64,000 nt of DNA, from NCBI GenBank assembly GCA_023453795.1, contig JAEXSP010000034.1:1-64000 (forward strand), read 5' to 3'. Shown here piece by piece: positions 6,419-16,084 of the stretch. The translations under genes and the position numbers were made by a program. The notes beneath the pieces are model-generated. The model made no database searches and was not told where the DNA came from. It saw only the letters and a list, made by a program, of their open reading frames with translations. The first letter of the stretch is position 1, and each line of letters starts with the position of its first letter. This DNA comes from Bacillota bacterium (GTDB lineage Bacteria; Bacillota; Clostridia; Acetivibrionales; JAEXSP01).

Positions 6419-7909
6419 GTGAAACGGACTATGATTCTGGACAAAATCATAAAAACTGCAAATGCAAACGGTGACAAGGCTGCAGTCGTCACAAGACGTG
6501 GGATTTGGACATACAAGGAGCTTGTGAACCTCATTTGTGAAGTCTATGAAAAAATCAAGTCAAAGGGATTGCAGGGTACTGAACCCGTAGGCATTGCATT
6601 CCACAATTGTGTGGAGTTTATAGCATCGCTCCTGGCATGTGCTATGGCTGGGAATCCTGCAGTTTTACTCAGTACGGCATTTAAATCAAGAGAGATGAAG
6701 TACCACATTGAAAATACCGGTGTCAGTCTAGTCCTGGCAAGTCCTTCATTGAGGCAGGTTTTGTCTGAGGCGGGCGGAATAGAAGCGGAAAGTTTTCTGC
6801 CCTCTATTAAATGCTGGCAGTTTCAAACAAAAGTCTCAGGTAGATTTGAGCCGGGAGACTTTATGTGTCAATTGACCAGCGGTACAAACGGAATGTCCAA
6901 AGCAGTTGTAAGGACTCAAAAGGCAGTTTCAAATGAGGTTTTCGATAAGGCAGAGGCAGTAAACCTCAAAAGCGGAGACCATGTTCTGATAATTCCCCCC
7001 ATATATCATTCCTACTGCTTCGGAGGTATGCTGGCAGCATTATGCACCGGCTGCAGGCTTACACTTGTGGAAACGTTTTTACCGCAGGATGTTATAGGAA
7101 TTCTGGAAAACGATAAAGTATCGGTAATGTTTGGGGTACCTATAATGTACAGTATGATGAACCGGGTTATGGAACAGCGCATCAGGCAAGGGAAAGCGTA
7201 CGGCAGGTTTCCCGATTTGAGGCTGTGCTTTTGCGGAGGGGCACCGCTTTCAAAAGAGACATTGGAAGAATATGGAGAATTATTTGATAACAAAATCTGC
7301 CATGATTACGGGTCTACGGAAACAGGCGCAATGTGCCTGAATTTTGAACCGGGCCAATTTCCTGACTCAGTTGGAAAACCGATAGGTGGGAGAATTATTA
7401 AAGCTTTTGATGAAAACGGTATGCCTTTAGCTGCCGGTGAGACCGGAGAACTCAGAATAAAAAGCAGTGCAGTTTTACGCCGGTATATTTACCCGGATGA
7501 GTTAAACGATAACACTTTAAAGGGAGAATGGTACCTGACCGGAGATTTTGGCAGGGTGGACGGGGAAGGCAATGTTTATATCACCGGAAGGAAAAGCAAT
7601 ATTATAAATGTGGCCGGCCTTAAAGTAGATCCCGTTGAGATAGAAGATGTCATATCCCAGCTTTCTTCAGTGAAGGAAGTATCGGTAGTAGGGGTGGATT
7701 CCGATTCCTCGGGCCAGGTCATTAAAGCTTTCATTGTTCCGGCAGCGGAAATTGATGAGAAAGAAGTGATATATTACTGCAGGAAACATCTGGCTGATTT
7801 TAAGGTGCCCAGGGCGGTCGAGTTTATTGACGAGCTTCCCAGGAGCCAGACAGGTAAGGTCCTGAAGAAACAACTCATATTTGAGGAAGGGGTTGAAGTC
7901 GGTGGTTAG
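6419..7909 (+). CDS. Free-standing AMP-dependent acyl/aryl ligase
   Basis: A 496-residue ANL-superfamily adenylating enzyme. Seen are the P-loop LTSGTNGMSKAVV (about residue 152), HDYGSTETGAM (about 297), YLTGDFG (about 371), the hinge and A8 block GRKSNIINVAGLKVDPVEIE, and the A10 Lys in RSQTGKVLKK. It has no carrier domain of its own. In this context it may activate an aryl acid such as 3-amino-4-hydroxybenzoate and pass it to CoA or to the small carrier protein encoded at 19901. The substrate is inferred from neighbours, not read from the pocket. The start is GTG 6419 (after CTGGAAG) or ATG 6431. Its 3' end supplies the GAGGAAGGGG ribosome binding site of the next gene. Confidence 0.88.
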   Translation: MKRTMILDKIIKTANANGDKAAVVTRRGIWTYKELVNLICEVYEKIKSKGLQGTEPVGIAFHNCVEFIASLLACAMAGNPAVLLSTAFKSREMKYHIENTGVSLVLASPSLRQVLSEAGGIEAESFLPSIKCWQFQTKVSGRFEPGDFMCQLTSGTNGMSKAVVRTQKAVSNEVFDKAEAVNLKSGDHVLIIPPIYHSYCFGGMLAALCTGCRLTLVETFLPQDVIGILENDKVSVMFGVPIMYSMMNRVMEQRIRQGKAYGRFPDLRLCFCGGAPLSKETLEEYGELFDNKICHDYGSTETGAMCLNFEPGQFPDSVGKPIGGRIIKAFDENGMPLAAGETGELRIKSSAVLRRYIYPDELNDNTLKGEWYLTGDFGRVDGEGNVYITGRKSNIINVAGLKVDPVEIEDVISQLSSVKEVSVVGVDSDSSGQVIKAFIVPAAEIDEKEVIYYCRKHLADFKVPRAVEFIDELPRSQTGKVLKKQLIFEEGVEVGG

Positions 7910-9185
7910 CTTAAAACGCGAAAATTTCATTTCCCAGTACCCGCCTCTGAATTTTTTGAACAGAGAAGACGTGGAGAAGATATGGAACAAAGGGGAAGTA
8001 AATTTATATGTACATATTCCGTATTGTGCAAAGAAATGTGACTTTTGTTACTACAAATCGTTTTCTATAGGTGATGGGCAAGTACCTGAAGAATACCTGG
8101 ATGCATTAAAAAAAGAGATTGAGCTTTATTCAAAAACACCTCAAATGCAGGGAAAGGTTTTAAGATCAATATATATCGGCGGGGGAACACCCACAATGCT
8201 GACTGAAGAGCAGCTTTCGTCACTTGTCTGTTTTATATACTCCAGGTTTGAAACAGCAAAGGAGGATTTTGAGTTTTGCTGCGAAGCACGTCCCGGGCCC
8301 AACACAACCTTAGAAAAGCTTGAATTATTGGAATCACTTGGTCTAAGACGCTTAAGCCTTGGATGCCAGAGCCTGGATGATGAAATTTTGCAGGTAAACG
8401 GAAGACACCATAACGCGGCTGAATTCTATAATGCATTTGAACTTAGCCGTAAGGCCGGAATAGATTGTGTGAATGTCGATCTGATGTCGGGGTTGGTCAA
8501 CCACTCAATGGAAAGCTGGGTTGATACCATTAAAAGAATTATTGGCTTAAAGCCTGAAAACGTTTCAATATACAAAATGGAGCTGTATTTGAACAACGCG
8601 TTGTACTCAAGTTACAGGGAAGGCGGGATAAGGCTTGTTTCCGATTCGGATGAAGTTTTATACATCAGAGAGGGTTACAAAAGGCTGTTGGAGGGGGGAT
8701 ATACCCTTGCCGACAATTACAGCTTCATGAGTGACCCCCGGTACAGACATGTTCAAAGGCGTGAAGTCTGGAAGGGAAAGGATATGCTTGGCATAGGACT
8801 GTCAGCTCACTCCTGCTTTAACGGCTGTATTTATCAGAATGAGTCTTTGTTATCAAACTATATGGAAAGGCTTAAGAGGGATGAGATACCCGTTTACCGT
8901 GCACACAAGATATCATCCAGGGAGCATTTGATACGCCGTGTCATATTCGGGATAAAAAATTTACACCTTGATAGAAAAGGTTTTGAAGAAGAGTTTGGCA
9001 TAGATGTTATGAGTGTATTTGGTGAACAACTGGTAAAAATGCAGGAGGATGGCTTTATCCGTATTTATCACGATTATATTGAGACAACTGTTGAGGGGGC
9101 TATCTTCTCGGATGATTTCGTAAGAGAGCTGTATCTGCCCGAACATAGAAAGATGGCTCTAGCCCATGTGAAAAGGCCGGAATAG
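7902..9185 (+). CDS. HemN/HemW-type radical SAM enzyme
   Basis: About 427 residues. YVHIPYCAKKCDFCYYKSF has the CxxxCxxC motif that binds the [4Fe-4S] cluster, and IYIGGGTPTML is the SAM-binding glycine motif of the HemN class. A HemN-type C-terminal domain follows (GIGLSAHSCFNG..., then a winged-helix-like end). In natural-product clusters such proteins act as radical methyltransferases or cyclisation enzymes rather than coproporphyrinogen oxidases, and the setting here favours a tailoring role. The frame is open from TTG 7881, but GAGGAAGGGG at 7883-7892 points to GTG 7902, which overlaps the ligase gene by 8 bp. Electron supply could come from the DUF362 ferredoxin protein. Confidence 0.88.
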   Translation: MVSLKRENFISQYPPLNFLNREDVEKIWNKGEVNLYVHIPYCAKKCDFCYYKSFSIGDGQVPEEYLDALKKEIELYSKTPQMQGKVLRSIYIGGGTPTMLTEEQLSSLVCFIYSRFETAKEDFEFCCEARPGPNTTLEKLELLESLGLRRLSLGCQSLDDEILQVNGRHHNAAEFYNAFELSRKAGIDCVNVDLMSGLVNHSMESWVDTIKRIIGLKPENVSIYKMELYLNNALYSSYREGGIRLVSDSDEVLYIREGYKRLLEGGYTLADNYSFMSDPRYRHVQRREVWKGKDMLGIGLSAHSCFNGCIYQNESLLSNYMERLKRDEIPVYRAHKISSREHLIRRVIFGIKNLHLDRKGFEEEFGIDVMSVFGEQLVKMQEDGFIRIYHDYIETTVEGAIFSDDFVRELYLPEHRKMALAHVKRPE

Positions 9186-9205
9186 TGATTGGGGGATGAA
9201 GCAAA

Positions 9206-12200
9206 ATGAGCTCACGGAACATAAACAAACAAAAAGAATACTGGCTTAAAGAGCTTTCGGGAGAAATTCCGGCACTGGGCCTCCCTTTTGATTATCCGCA
9301 GCCAAAAGAAAAGACATTTATTGACGACGAGGTTGGTTTTGAAGTTGATAAACGGTCTTTGGATCAAGTATACAGGTTGGCAGAAAGAATGAATGCAGAT
9401 GTTTCAATAATACTCCTTTGTGTATTCAAGGTTTTGCTTTGGAAATATACATCCCAGGAGGATATCCTTATTGGTTTGATTCTGGATGATAAAAAAAGTT
9501 CATGTAAAAAACAGGCTGTCTTGAGGACTTCTCCGGAAGGCAGCATGGAAGGACAGCTTTTTTTAGCAGAAGTAGAAAGACGGGTTTTAGCGGCCACAGA
9601 AAATTGTGAGTGTGACCTTGAAGAAATTATGGGTATGCTGTCAAAGGAACAATCGGAAGAAAAGACACTGTTTAATACTGGATTTTTATTCAGCGTTAAG
9701 GATACCTGCGATAAATCCCGTGGTACTGAGGATATTCCGGATGATTTGGGAAAAATCAATCAAGGGCTCTGTCTGGCTTTGAAGGTTTACCAATGTGATA
9801 ATAAGCTGACATTCTATTTTAATTATAATTCCAGCCTTTTCAAAAAGGATACCATTATGCGCATGGTTGTTCACTTTAATAATATACTTCGAGAAATAGT
9901 AAATGACCCCGTGAAAAAGCTCTCTGATATTGAAGTGCTAAGTGAAGTGGAAAAGAGGCAGCTTTTTATTGATTTTAACAGCACTAAACAGGAATACCCA
10001 AAAAGCATGACAATACATGAGGTGTTCGAACAGCAGGCTGAAAAAGTGCCTGACAGAGTTGCGGTAATTTTTGAAGATAAATGTTTGACCTATAAAGAAT
10101 TAAACCAAAAATCAAACATACTTGCACGGCTTCTAAGGGAGAATGGTATAGGACCCGGGAGAATTGCCGGGGTTATGGCAGAGCGGTCCTTGGAAATGCT
10201 TGTAGGCATATTGGGCATCCTGAAAGCCGGGGGTGCATACCTCCCGATAAGTCCCGAGTACCCTGATGAGAGAATAAAATTTATGCTGGAAGACAGCAAT
10301 GCTAGTGTTTTACTGACTCAAAAGCGTTTTTTAGAAAGAGGTGTATCTGAGCGGCAGGTAATCGACCTGGAGGATGAGCGCAACTATAGAGGGGACGGCA
10401 AAAATCTCAGCCTTATCGGGAATTCAAGTGATTTGGCTTATATTATATATACGTCCGGCTCTACCGGAAAGCCTAAGGGAGTAATGATTGAACACTATTC
10501 TGTTATAAACCGGCTTAACTGGATGCAGAAAAAATACCCTATAGGGGCGCAGGATGTCATACTTCAGAAAACACCCTTTACTTTTGATGTATCGGTTTGG
10601 GAACTGTTCTGGTGGTTCTTTATAGGTGCAAAAGTATGCTTTTTGGTTCCCGGGGGAGAAAAAGAACCGCATACCATGATCGAGGCAATAGACAAAAACA
10701 AAGTAACCGTCATGCATTTCGTTCCTTCCATGTTAAGCCTTTTTCTGGACACGATTGAGGAACAGGGTGATTTGGACAGACTGGACAGCCTGAGGTATGT
10801 TTTTGCCAGCGGGGAAGCCTTGAACCCTCATCAGGTTAATAAATTCAACGCTCTCCTTTATAAAACAAATAAAACGCAGCTCAATAACCTTTACGGACCC
10901 ACCGAAGCGACTGTTGACGTATCTTATTTTGACTGCTCAACAGAGGATGTACTAGGTGTTGTCCCCATTGGGAAGCCAATTGATAATATAAATTTGTATG
11001 TTCTTGACAAATACCGGAATATGCAGCCGGTTGGGGTTCCCGGTGAGCTTTATATTGCCGGGGACGGACTTGCAAGAGGTTATTTGAACCGTCCTGAGCT
11101 GACCGGGGAAAGGTTCGTACCCAACCCGTTTAATAACTGCCGGTTTTGCACCGTTTCCTCCCCCCGTATGTACAAAACAGGAGATCTTGCCCGGTGGCTG
11201 CCGGATGGAAATATAGAATACCTCGGCAGGATTGATCAACAGGTAAAAATAAGGGGATTAAGAATAGAACTGGGTGAGATAGAGGCAGAGCTGGTAAAAA
11301 ACGAATCTATAAACGAGGCTGTAGTGACAGTTCAGAAGGACTGGATGGGAAATGACGCACTTGCAGCTTATCTGGTTTCAGATACGGATATCGTAATTGA
11401 TGAAATTAAAAGTCAGCTTTCAAAAACCTTACCGGACTACATGGTTCCGCTCTATTACATACGTATAACTAAAATACCCCTGACTATGAATGGAAAGCTT
11501 GACAGAAAGGCTTTGCCAAAACCGGTGGTACACATCGGGGGTGATGTGGTTAACCCGGAAAATTCAACTGAGCAGGTTTTACTGGACATATGGAAAGACT
11601 TTTTCAGAAACGAAAAGATCGGAGTTTGCCATGACTTTTTCTCCTTGGGAGGAGACTCTATCAAGGCAGTTAAATTGATATCCATAATAAATGGCAAACT
11701 GGGTGTTTCGCTAAAATTGTCGGACATATTTAAATTAAAATCTGTCAGGGCCATATCCGAATATATACAGCATATGCCTGCCTTAGACAGTTGTTTTGTA
11801 CCATTGGAGAAGGTGGAAAAACGAGAATATTACCCTGTAAGCTTTGTCCAAAGCACCATGTTTAAGTATCCGGATGCGAACTACCCTGAGCGTTACAATT
11901 TGGGAAGAGCGGATCTTTTTAGGGGAAGTCTGGATTTGCAGAGACTTGAAGGGGCTCTTATGAAATTGATTGAAAGACATGATGTACTGCGCACATCCTT
12001 TCACCTGATCAATGGGGAGTATGTACAAATGGTAAGTGATACTGTTCCCTTCAAGCCTGATTTTCTGGAATGCGATGAGGCTGGTGCAAGGAAGTATATG
12101 GACAAATTCGTAAGGCCTTTTGACCTGGGAACAAGTCCTTTGCTGAGGTTTTCAATCCTGAAGGTGGATACGGATTTGTATTATTTTCTGCTGGATATGC

Positions 12201-13060
12201 ATCATATAATTTTTGATGCGGTGACAATAGAGATATTCTATGGAGAACTGTGGAAGTTGTATCGCGGCGAAAAACCGGAACCGGTTCCGATCCAGTATAA
12301 GGATTATGCAGTATGGCAGAAAAAATACCTGAATGATAGTGTTTTGAAAAAGTATAAGAGCTATTGGATGGACAAGCTGAAGGGTTTTATATTTACCCGG
12401 ATGCCGATAGACATATCTTATACCCTTGAGGCTAGGTACAATTTGGAAACACTAAGGGTAGATGAACCGACTTATCAAATGCTCCAGGCATTTTGCAGCA
12501 AACTGGAAATTACAAAATCAAGCTTTATGATAGGAATATTTACCCTGATGCTTGCGGAAGAAACCATGAAAAAAGATATTGCTATAGGTTTACGTGTTTC
12601 AAACAGGTTTGACGCTTCTTTGAATAATGTCATGGGCTGTTTTCTTGAGAAAGTGGTTATAAGGTCTCTGACAGGCAACCAGACAGTGAAAGAGTTCCTG
12701 AAAAATGTACATACAAATGTTGTTGAGGCTATGGATCATGCACTTTATCCATATGATTTACTCAACAGGGAGGTAAGGGAGCATGAAAAGATTGAAAATC
12801 CCGAGCTTTTTAACATTATTGTCAACTATATGGTTGAGGACACTGAGGAGCTTTGCGATAGTGAAATGAAACAGATCAAGTCCTTTATTATAAAGAAGGT
12901 GTTTTCAAAGTATGATATAAATTTCAAAATTTTTGACCGCCAAAAAAATATGGAACTGGAATTCAAATATAAATGCAACCTTTACAGTGAGGAGAAAATG
13001 AAAAAGTTTGTACTCCGGTTTAAGTCCTTTTTGGATGAGGTTTTGGCGGACGGCAATTGA
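9206..13060 (+). CDS. Non-ribosomal peptide synthetase: half C - A(Ser) - T - C
   Basis: The protein has 1284 residues. Residues about 1-245 match only the C-terminal half of a condensation domain (KEYWLKELSG... without HHxxxDG). The A domain (about 268-770) has YTSGSTGKPKG, FDVSVWE, NLYGPTEATVD, YKTGDLARW and NGKLDRKAL. Its pocket, aligned by eye, reads DVWHFSLVDK, the serine code of EntF. The T domain (about 780-855) has LGGDSIKAV with the phosphopantetheine Ser. A full C domain (about 870-1284) follows, with HHIIFDA (about 999) in place of the usual HHxxxDG. There is no thioesterase or reductase, so release must occur through the last C domain or in trans. The gene starts at ATG 9206 after GGGGGATG, 20 bp behind the radical SAM gene. 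Confidence 0.95.
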   Translation: MSSRNINKQKEYWLKELSGEIPALGLPFDYPQPKEKTFIDDEVGFEVDKRSLDQVYRLAERMNADVSIILLCVFKVLLWKYTSQEDILIGLILDDKKSSCKKQAVLRTSPEGSMEGQLFLAEVERRVLAATENCECDLEEIMGMLSKEQSEEKTLFNTGFLFSVKDTCDKSRGTEDIPDDLGKINQGLCLALKVYQCDNKLTFYFNYNSSLFKKDTIMRMVVHFNNILREIVNDPVKKLSDIEVLSEVEKRQLFIDFNSTKQEYPKSMTIHEVFEQQAEKVPDRVAVIFEDKCLTYKELNQKSNILARLLRENGIGPGRIAGVMAERSLEMLVGILGILKAGGAYLPISPEYPDERIKFMLEDSNASVLLTQKRFLERGVSERQVIDLEDERNYRGDGKNLSLIGNSSDLAYIIYTSGSTGKPKGVMIEHYSVINRLNWMQKKYPIGAQDVILQKTPFTFDVSVWELFWWFFIGAKVCFLVPGGEKEPHTMIEAIDKNKVTVMHFVPSMLSLFLDTIEEQGDLDRLDSLRYVFASGEALNPHQVNKFNALLYKTNKTQLNNLYGPTEATVDVSYFDCSTEDVLGVVPIGKPIDNINLYVLDKYRNMQPVGVPGELYIAGDGLARGYLNRPELTGERFVPNPFNNCRFCTVSSPRMYKTGDLARWLPDGNIEYLGRIDQQVKIRGLRIELGEIEAELVKNESINEAVVTVQKDWMGNDALAAYLVSDTDIVIDEIKSQLSKTLPDYMVPLYYIRITKIPLTMNGKLDRKALPKPVVHIGGDVVNPENSTEQVLLDIWKDFFRNEKIGVCHDFFSLGGDSIKAVKLISIINGKLGVSLKLSDIFKLKSVRAISEYIQHMPALDSCFVPLEKVEKREYYPVSFVQSTMFKYPDANYPERYNLGRADLFRGSLDLQRLEGALMKLIERHDVLRTSFHLINGEYVQMVSDTVPFKPDFLECDEAGARKYMDKFVRPFDLGTSPLLRFSILKVDTDLYYFLLDMHHIIFDAVTIEIFYGELWKLYRGEKPEPVPIQYKDYAVWQKKYLNDSVLKKYKSYWMDKLKGFIFTRMPIDISYTLEARYNLETLRVDEPTYQMLQAFCSKLEITKSSFMIGIFTLMLAEETMKKDIAIGLRVSNRFDASLNNVMGCFLEKVVIRSLTGNQTVKEFLKNVHTNVVEAMDHALYPYDLLNREVREHEKIENPELFNIIVNYMVEDTEELCDSEMKQIKSFIIKKVFSKYDINFKIFDRQKNMELEFKYKCNLYSEEKMKKFVLRFKSFLDEVLADGN

Positions 13061-13190
13061 ATCAGGTAGATAAGTTGAAAATAATTTTTGTGCTCAACCG
13101 TCGCAAAAATCCCCAGAATCATTGGATATTTTGCTCGCTTTCGCACTGATTATTTAATTTAACTTATATAGATTTAAGGAGGTCGGAAGT
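13061..13190 (+). other. Intergenic spacer between the NRPS and SPFH genes
   Basis: This is the longest gap in the plus-strand run up to 23.8 kb (130 bp). It ends with a strong TAAGGAGGTCGG ribosome binding site for the next gene. No clear terminator and no copy of the ECF-type promoter were seen. Confidence 0.5.
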
Positions 13191-14069
13191 ATGCTAAAAA
13201 AAGCAATAAAGCCCGGGGTTGTGGCATTGCTGGCAGTTGTACTTTTTGTTTCATCTTTTGGGGTTGTTCAGCCCGGCTATGTCGGAGTATCTATGACGCT
13301 TGGCTGTATTTCAAAAAATGTAAAAGAAGAGGGCTTATATGTCAAGGCACCGTTCATACAGTCTGTAAAACGAATGGATGTACGAACGAAAAAAATTGAA
13401 TGGACAAAGCCTGAGGACACTATTTCAGCCATGAGCAAGGATATGCTTGATGTATATGTTCAGGCTGTGGTAACTTACCATCCTGTTGCTGACAAAGGGG
13501 CTGCCATTTATAAAAAACTCGGTACGGATTATGGTGAAACCGTTGTGGCCCCTTTAACTGTAGATGTTATCAAAACTTATTTTGCAAAATACTATGTAGC
13601 GGATATCATGCAAAATAGAGAAAAAATTATACGGGACATTAATACCAATTTGAAAGAGATGCTTTCAGAACTCAATATTACATTGGATTTTGTGTCGCTG
13701 GTTAATGTGGATTTCCGTCCCGAATTAAAAACTGCAATAGAGCAGAGTCAGATTGCCAGCAAGCAGGTGGAAACACAGAAATATACACTGGAGAAGCAGG
13801 CATTGGAAGCACAGCAGCAGGTAAAAAAGGCAGAGGCAGACAAGCAGGCGAAAATCCTGGCTGCTCAGGCGGAGGAGGAATATAACAAAAAAGTCGGAGC
13901 AAGCCTAAGTGATGAACTTTTGAGATACAAAGCGCTGGAGTCTCAGGACAAAGCAATAGACAAGTGGAATGGATCATACCCTCAGGTTGTAGCAGGTGGA
14001 CAGTCAATTCCCATGATACAGCTTCCCCAGCAATCTCAAAAGGAAAAACAGGCAGATAATAATCCGTAA
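13191..14069 (+). CDS. SPFH-domain (prohibitin/stomatin-like) membrane-anchored protein
   Basis: The 292 residues begin with one hydrophobic anchor (about 10-27). An SPFH/Band 7 domain follows (GYVGVSMTLG, VKRMDVRTKKIEW, VVTYHPV, TVAPLTVDVIK-like block), then a charged, Gln/Ala/Lys-rich coiled coil (about 185-245) typical of prohibitins. Such proteins form membrane microdomain scaffolds and can govern proteases or transporters. Lying between the NRPS and the phosphoesterase and exporter genes, it may organise the membrane machinery for the product, but this is inference. The start is clear, from ATG 13191 behind AAGGAGG. Confidence 0.88.
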   Translation: MLKKAIKPGVVALLAVVLFVSSFGVVQPGYVGVSMTLGCISKNVKEEGLYVKAPFIQSVKRMDVRTKKIEWTKPEDTISAMSKDMLDVYVQAVVTYHPVADKGAAIYKKLGTDYGETVVAPLTVDVIKTYFAKYYVADIMQNREKIIRDINTNLKEMLSELNITLDFVSLVNVDFRPELKTAIEQSQIASKQVETQKYTLEKQALEAQQQVKKAEADKQAKILAAQAEEEYNKKVGASLSDELLRYKALESQDKAIDKWNGSYPQVVAGGQSIPMIQLPQQSQKEKQADNNP

Positions 14070-14110
14070 CCTTCTTTAAAGGATTATACGGGGCTTAGGG
14101 GGGATAATCA

Positions 14111-15217
14111 TTGGGAAGGAGACTAACGGGCTGTATCCTGCTTATCTCGGTTTTACTTGGTGTTAGCCTTTTTATAATAAAGAGTTATCCTTCAATTAAA
14201 TCCGGAGATGAAATTTTATTTAAATTCTCTGTTACAAGCGATTCGCAAATAGATACGGATGATCCGTCAATTGATGAGCAGGATAGGAAATGGGAAGTAA
14301 ACAGCAGGGTACTTACAAGGATTACAAGTGAAATACAGGTGCAAAAACCAAAAATGTTGTTTTTTTGCGGAGATGGAATTGACGGCTTTACCGGCGGGGA
14401 CATGCCCCTGCTTAGCAGTGAGTATGCCTTCTGGCGCGGAAGCATAGCAAAGCTCTTTGAAACCGGAACCTATGTCTTCCCGGTGCCGGGAAATCATGAG
14501 ATGCAGGATACGGACAGGGAAACAGGAAAGAGTGGCTCGATGGTAGAGAATGAAAATGCATGGAGGGACAATCTGGGCGACATTATCCCGGATAAAAAGC
14601 GCTGGGGGGAAATTCTCCGCGAACCTTTCAGTAAAAGCTCATGGAGTGATATGAATTTTGCTCAGTCGGACAGTGACGGTATTACCAGCGACCAGAGCAA
14701 GTTATCCTATTCCTTCGATTACAAAGGATGCCATTTTATAGTAATTAACACCTACGCAGTGGGAAAGGAAGCCCATGTTCCATTGATGCGGCTGAAGGAA
14801 GATTTGTTTGATGCTAAAAGACGCGGTGTAAAGCATATATTTATCTTCGGTCATCAGCCTGCATACTCATATAAGTTTGATGCATCATCTGAACCAAGGG
14901 GTCTGGATGTGGATTTGGAGTCAAGAGACGAGTTCTGGAAACTGGTTGAAGAAAACAAGGCAACTTATTTTTGCGGACATGAGCATTTGTTCTATGCTAG
15001 TCAGCCGAAAGGCAAAGCGTATCAGGTTATAGCAGGACCGGCGGGCGGACCTTTCAAGGTGGAGGAGCCAGTGAGAAATCCGGATCTTCTTAAAAATACA
15101 TGGATAACCGTTAATGTCCATAAGAATGGGAAAGTACACCTGGATGCTTATGGCTTTGGCGAAAGGGACCCGAAAACAAGGGTTCTGAAATGTTGGGACC
15201 TTGAGAGCGGCTTTTAA
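14111..15217 (+). CDS. Exported calcineurin-type metallophosphoesterase
   Basis: 368 residues with an N-terminal hydrophobic segment (about 5-24), so it should be exported or membrane-anchored. The metallophosphatase motifs appear in order: SDSQID (a DxQ variant of the usual DxH), FFCGDGID, VPGNHEM, IFGHQPAY and FCGHEHLF. The DxQ form resembles that of purple-acid-phosphatase-like members. It could remove phosphate from an exported, phosphorylated product. This would fit with the phosphohistidine-domain gene at the start of the cluster and with the exporter next door, but that pairing is inference. It starts at TTG 14111, about 40 bp after the SPFH gene. Confidence 0.85.
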   Translation: MGRRLTGCILLISVLLGVSLFIIKSYPSIKSGDEILFKFSVTSDSQIDTDDPSIDEQDRKWEVNSRVLTRITSEIQVQKPKMLFFCGDGIDGFTGGDMPLLSSEYAFWRGSIAKLFETGTYVFPVPGNHEMQDTDRETGKSGSMVENENAWRDNLGDIIPDKKRWGEILREPFSKSSWSDMNFAQSDSDGITSDQSKLSYSFDYKGCHFIVINTYAVGKEAHVPLMRLKEDLFDAKRRGVKHIFIFGHQPAYSYKFDASSEPRGLDVDLESRDEFWKLVEENKATYFCGHEHLFYASQPKGKAYQVIAGPAGGPFKVEEPVRNPDLLKNTWITVNVHKNGKVHLDAYGFGERDPKTRVLKCWDLESGF

Positions 15218-15278
15218 TTATCCTGTACAAAGCAGGTGTGGGAAACGGGATATAAACATTTAACAGTGAGGGAATAGA

Positions 15279-16079
15279 ATGAATAATGTAGGGGCGTACA
15301 TACATATAGGAAAAATAAAATTCATGACTTCCATGGTTTACCGGTTCGAATTCTTTGCTTCGATATTTGCAAGCGGAGCCATCATTTTTTCAACTGTATT
15401 CCTGTGGAAAGCGGTATATCATTCATTGACAAAGGTGGATGGATTAAGTGAGGATCAGATGATTACATATGCAATATTATCTGCACTCCTCGGAATAATT
15501 TTCAATGTAAGTGTAGAACGTTCAATGTTTGAAAGAATACTGCAGGGCGACATAGCGATTGACTTTATACGGCCGACAGATATACTGCTCTCTTACCTGG
15601 CTGAAGATATGGGAATAGCTGTCAGCTTTCTGATCAGCAAGTTTATACCCATGTTTTTATTAATATCACTGCTTATTTACAAGCCTGTGTCTACAGGCCC
15701 GGTATCATTGATTTTATTTATTGTTAGCTCCATATTAAGCTACATGATTTTATGGCTTTTAAGTGCCTTGACCGGCATCCTGTACATGAAGTTTTATGAC
15801 CTGGGAAATGTCGGCTTTGTAAAGGATGCGATTATTGCGCTGCTCTCAGGAAGCATCATACCCATATGGTTTTTTCCCCAGAGAATTAAAAATGTTTTGG
15901 GCTTTCTTCCTTTCCAATATACCTATCAGGCGCCTCTCGGTATTTTTATCGGCAAGTACTCGGTCTATGAGGCAGTTGTGTCAATACTGATACAGGCTGT
16001 GTGGATATGTATGATATCTTTGGGATTAATTTATATATGGAACCGGTTTAGTAAGAATGTTTTGATTCAGGGGGGCTAG
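15279..16079 (+). CDS. ABC-2 type transporter permease (first subunit)
   Basis: 266 residues, six predicted membrane segments. The sequence pattern (FEFFASIFASGAIIFSTVFLW near the start, VERSMFERILQGDIAIDFIRP) matches the PF06182/DUF990-like permeases that occur as pairs with one ATPase. Three genes (15279-17887) are adjacent with gaps of 5-10 bp, so this subunit, the next one and the ATPase form one transporter. The family often exports hydrophobic or toxic compounds, and here it is the obvious exporter of the cluster product. It starts at ATG 15279 with a GTGAGGGAATAG ribosome-binding region. Confidence 0.88.
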   Translation: MNNVGAYIHIGKIKFMTSMVYRFEFFASIFASGAIIFSTVFLWKAVYHSLTKVDGLSEDQMITYAILSALLGIIFNVSVERSMFERILQGDIAIDFIRPTDILLSYLAEDMGIAVSFLISKFIPMFLLISLLIYKPVSTGPVSLILFIVSSILSYMILWLLSALTGILYMKFYDLGNVGFVKDAIIALLSGSIIPIWFFPQRIKNVLGFLPFQYTYQAPLGIFIGKYSVYEAVVSILIQAVWICMISLGLIYIWNRFSKNVLIQGG

Positions 16080-16084
16080 GCTTA

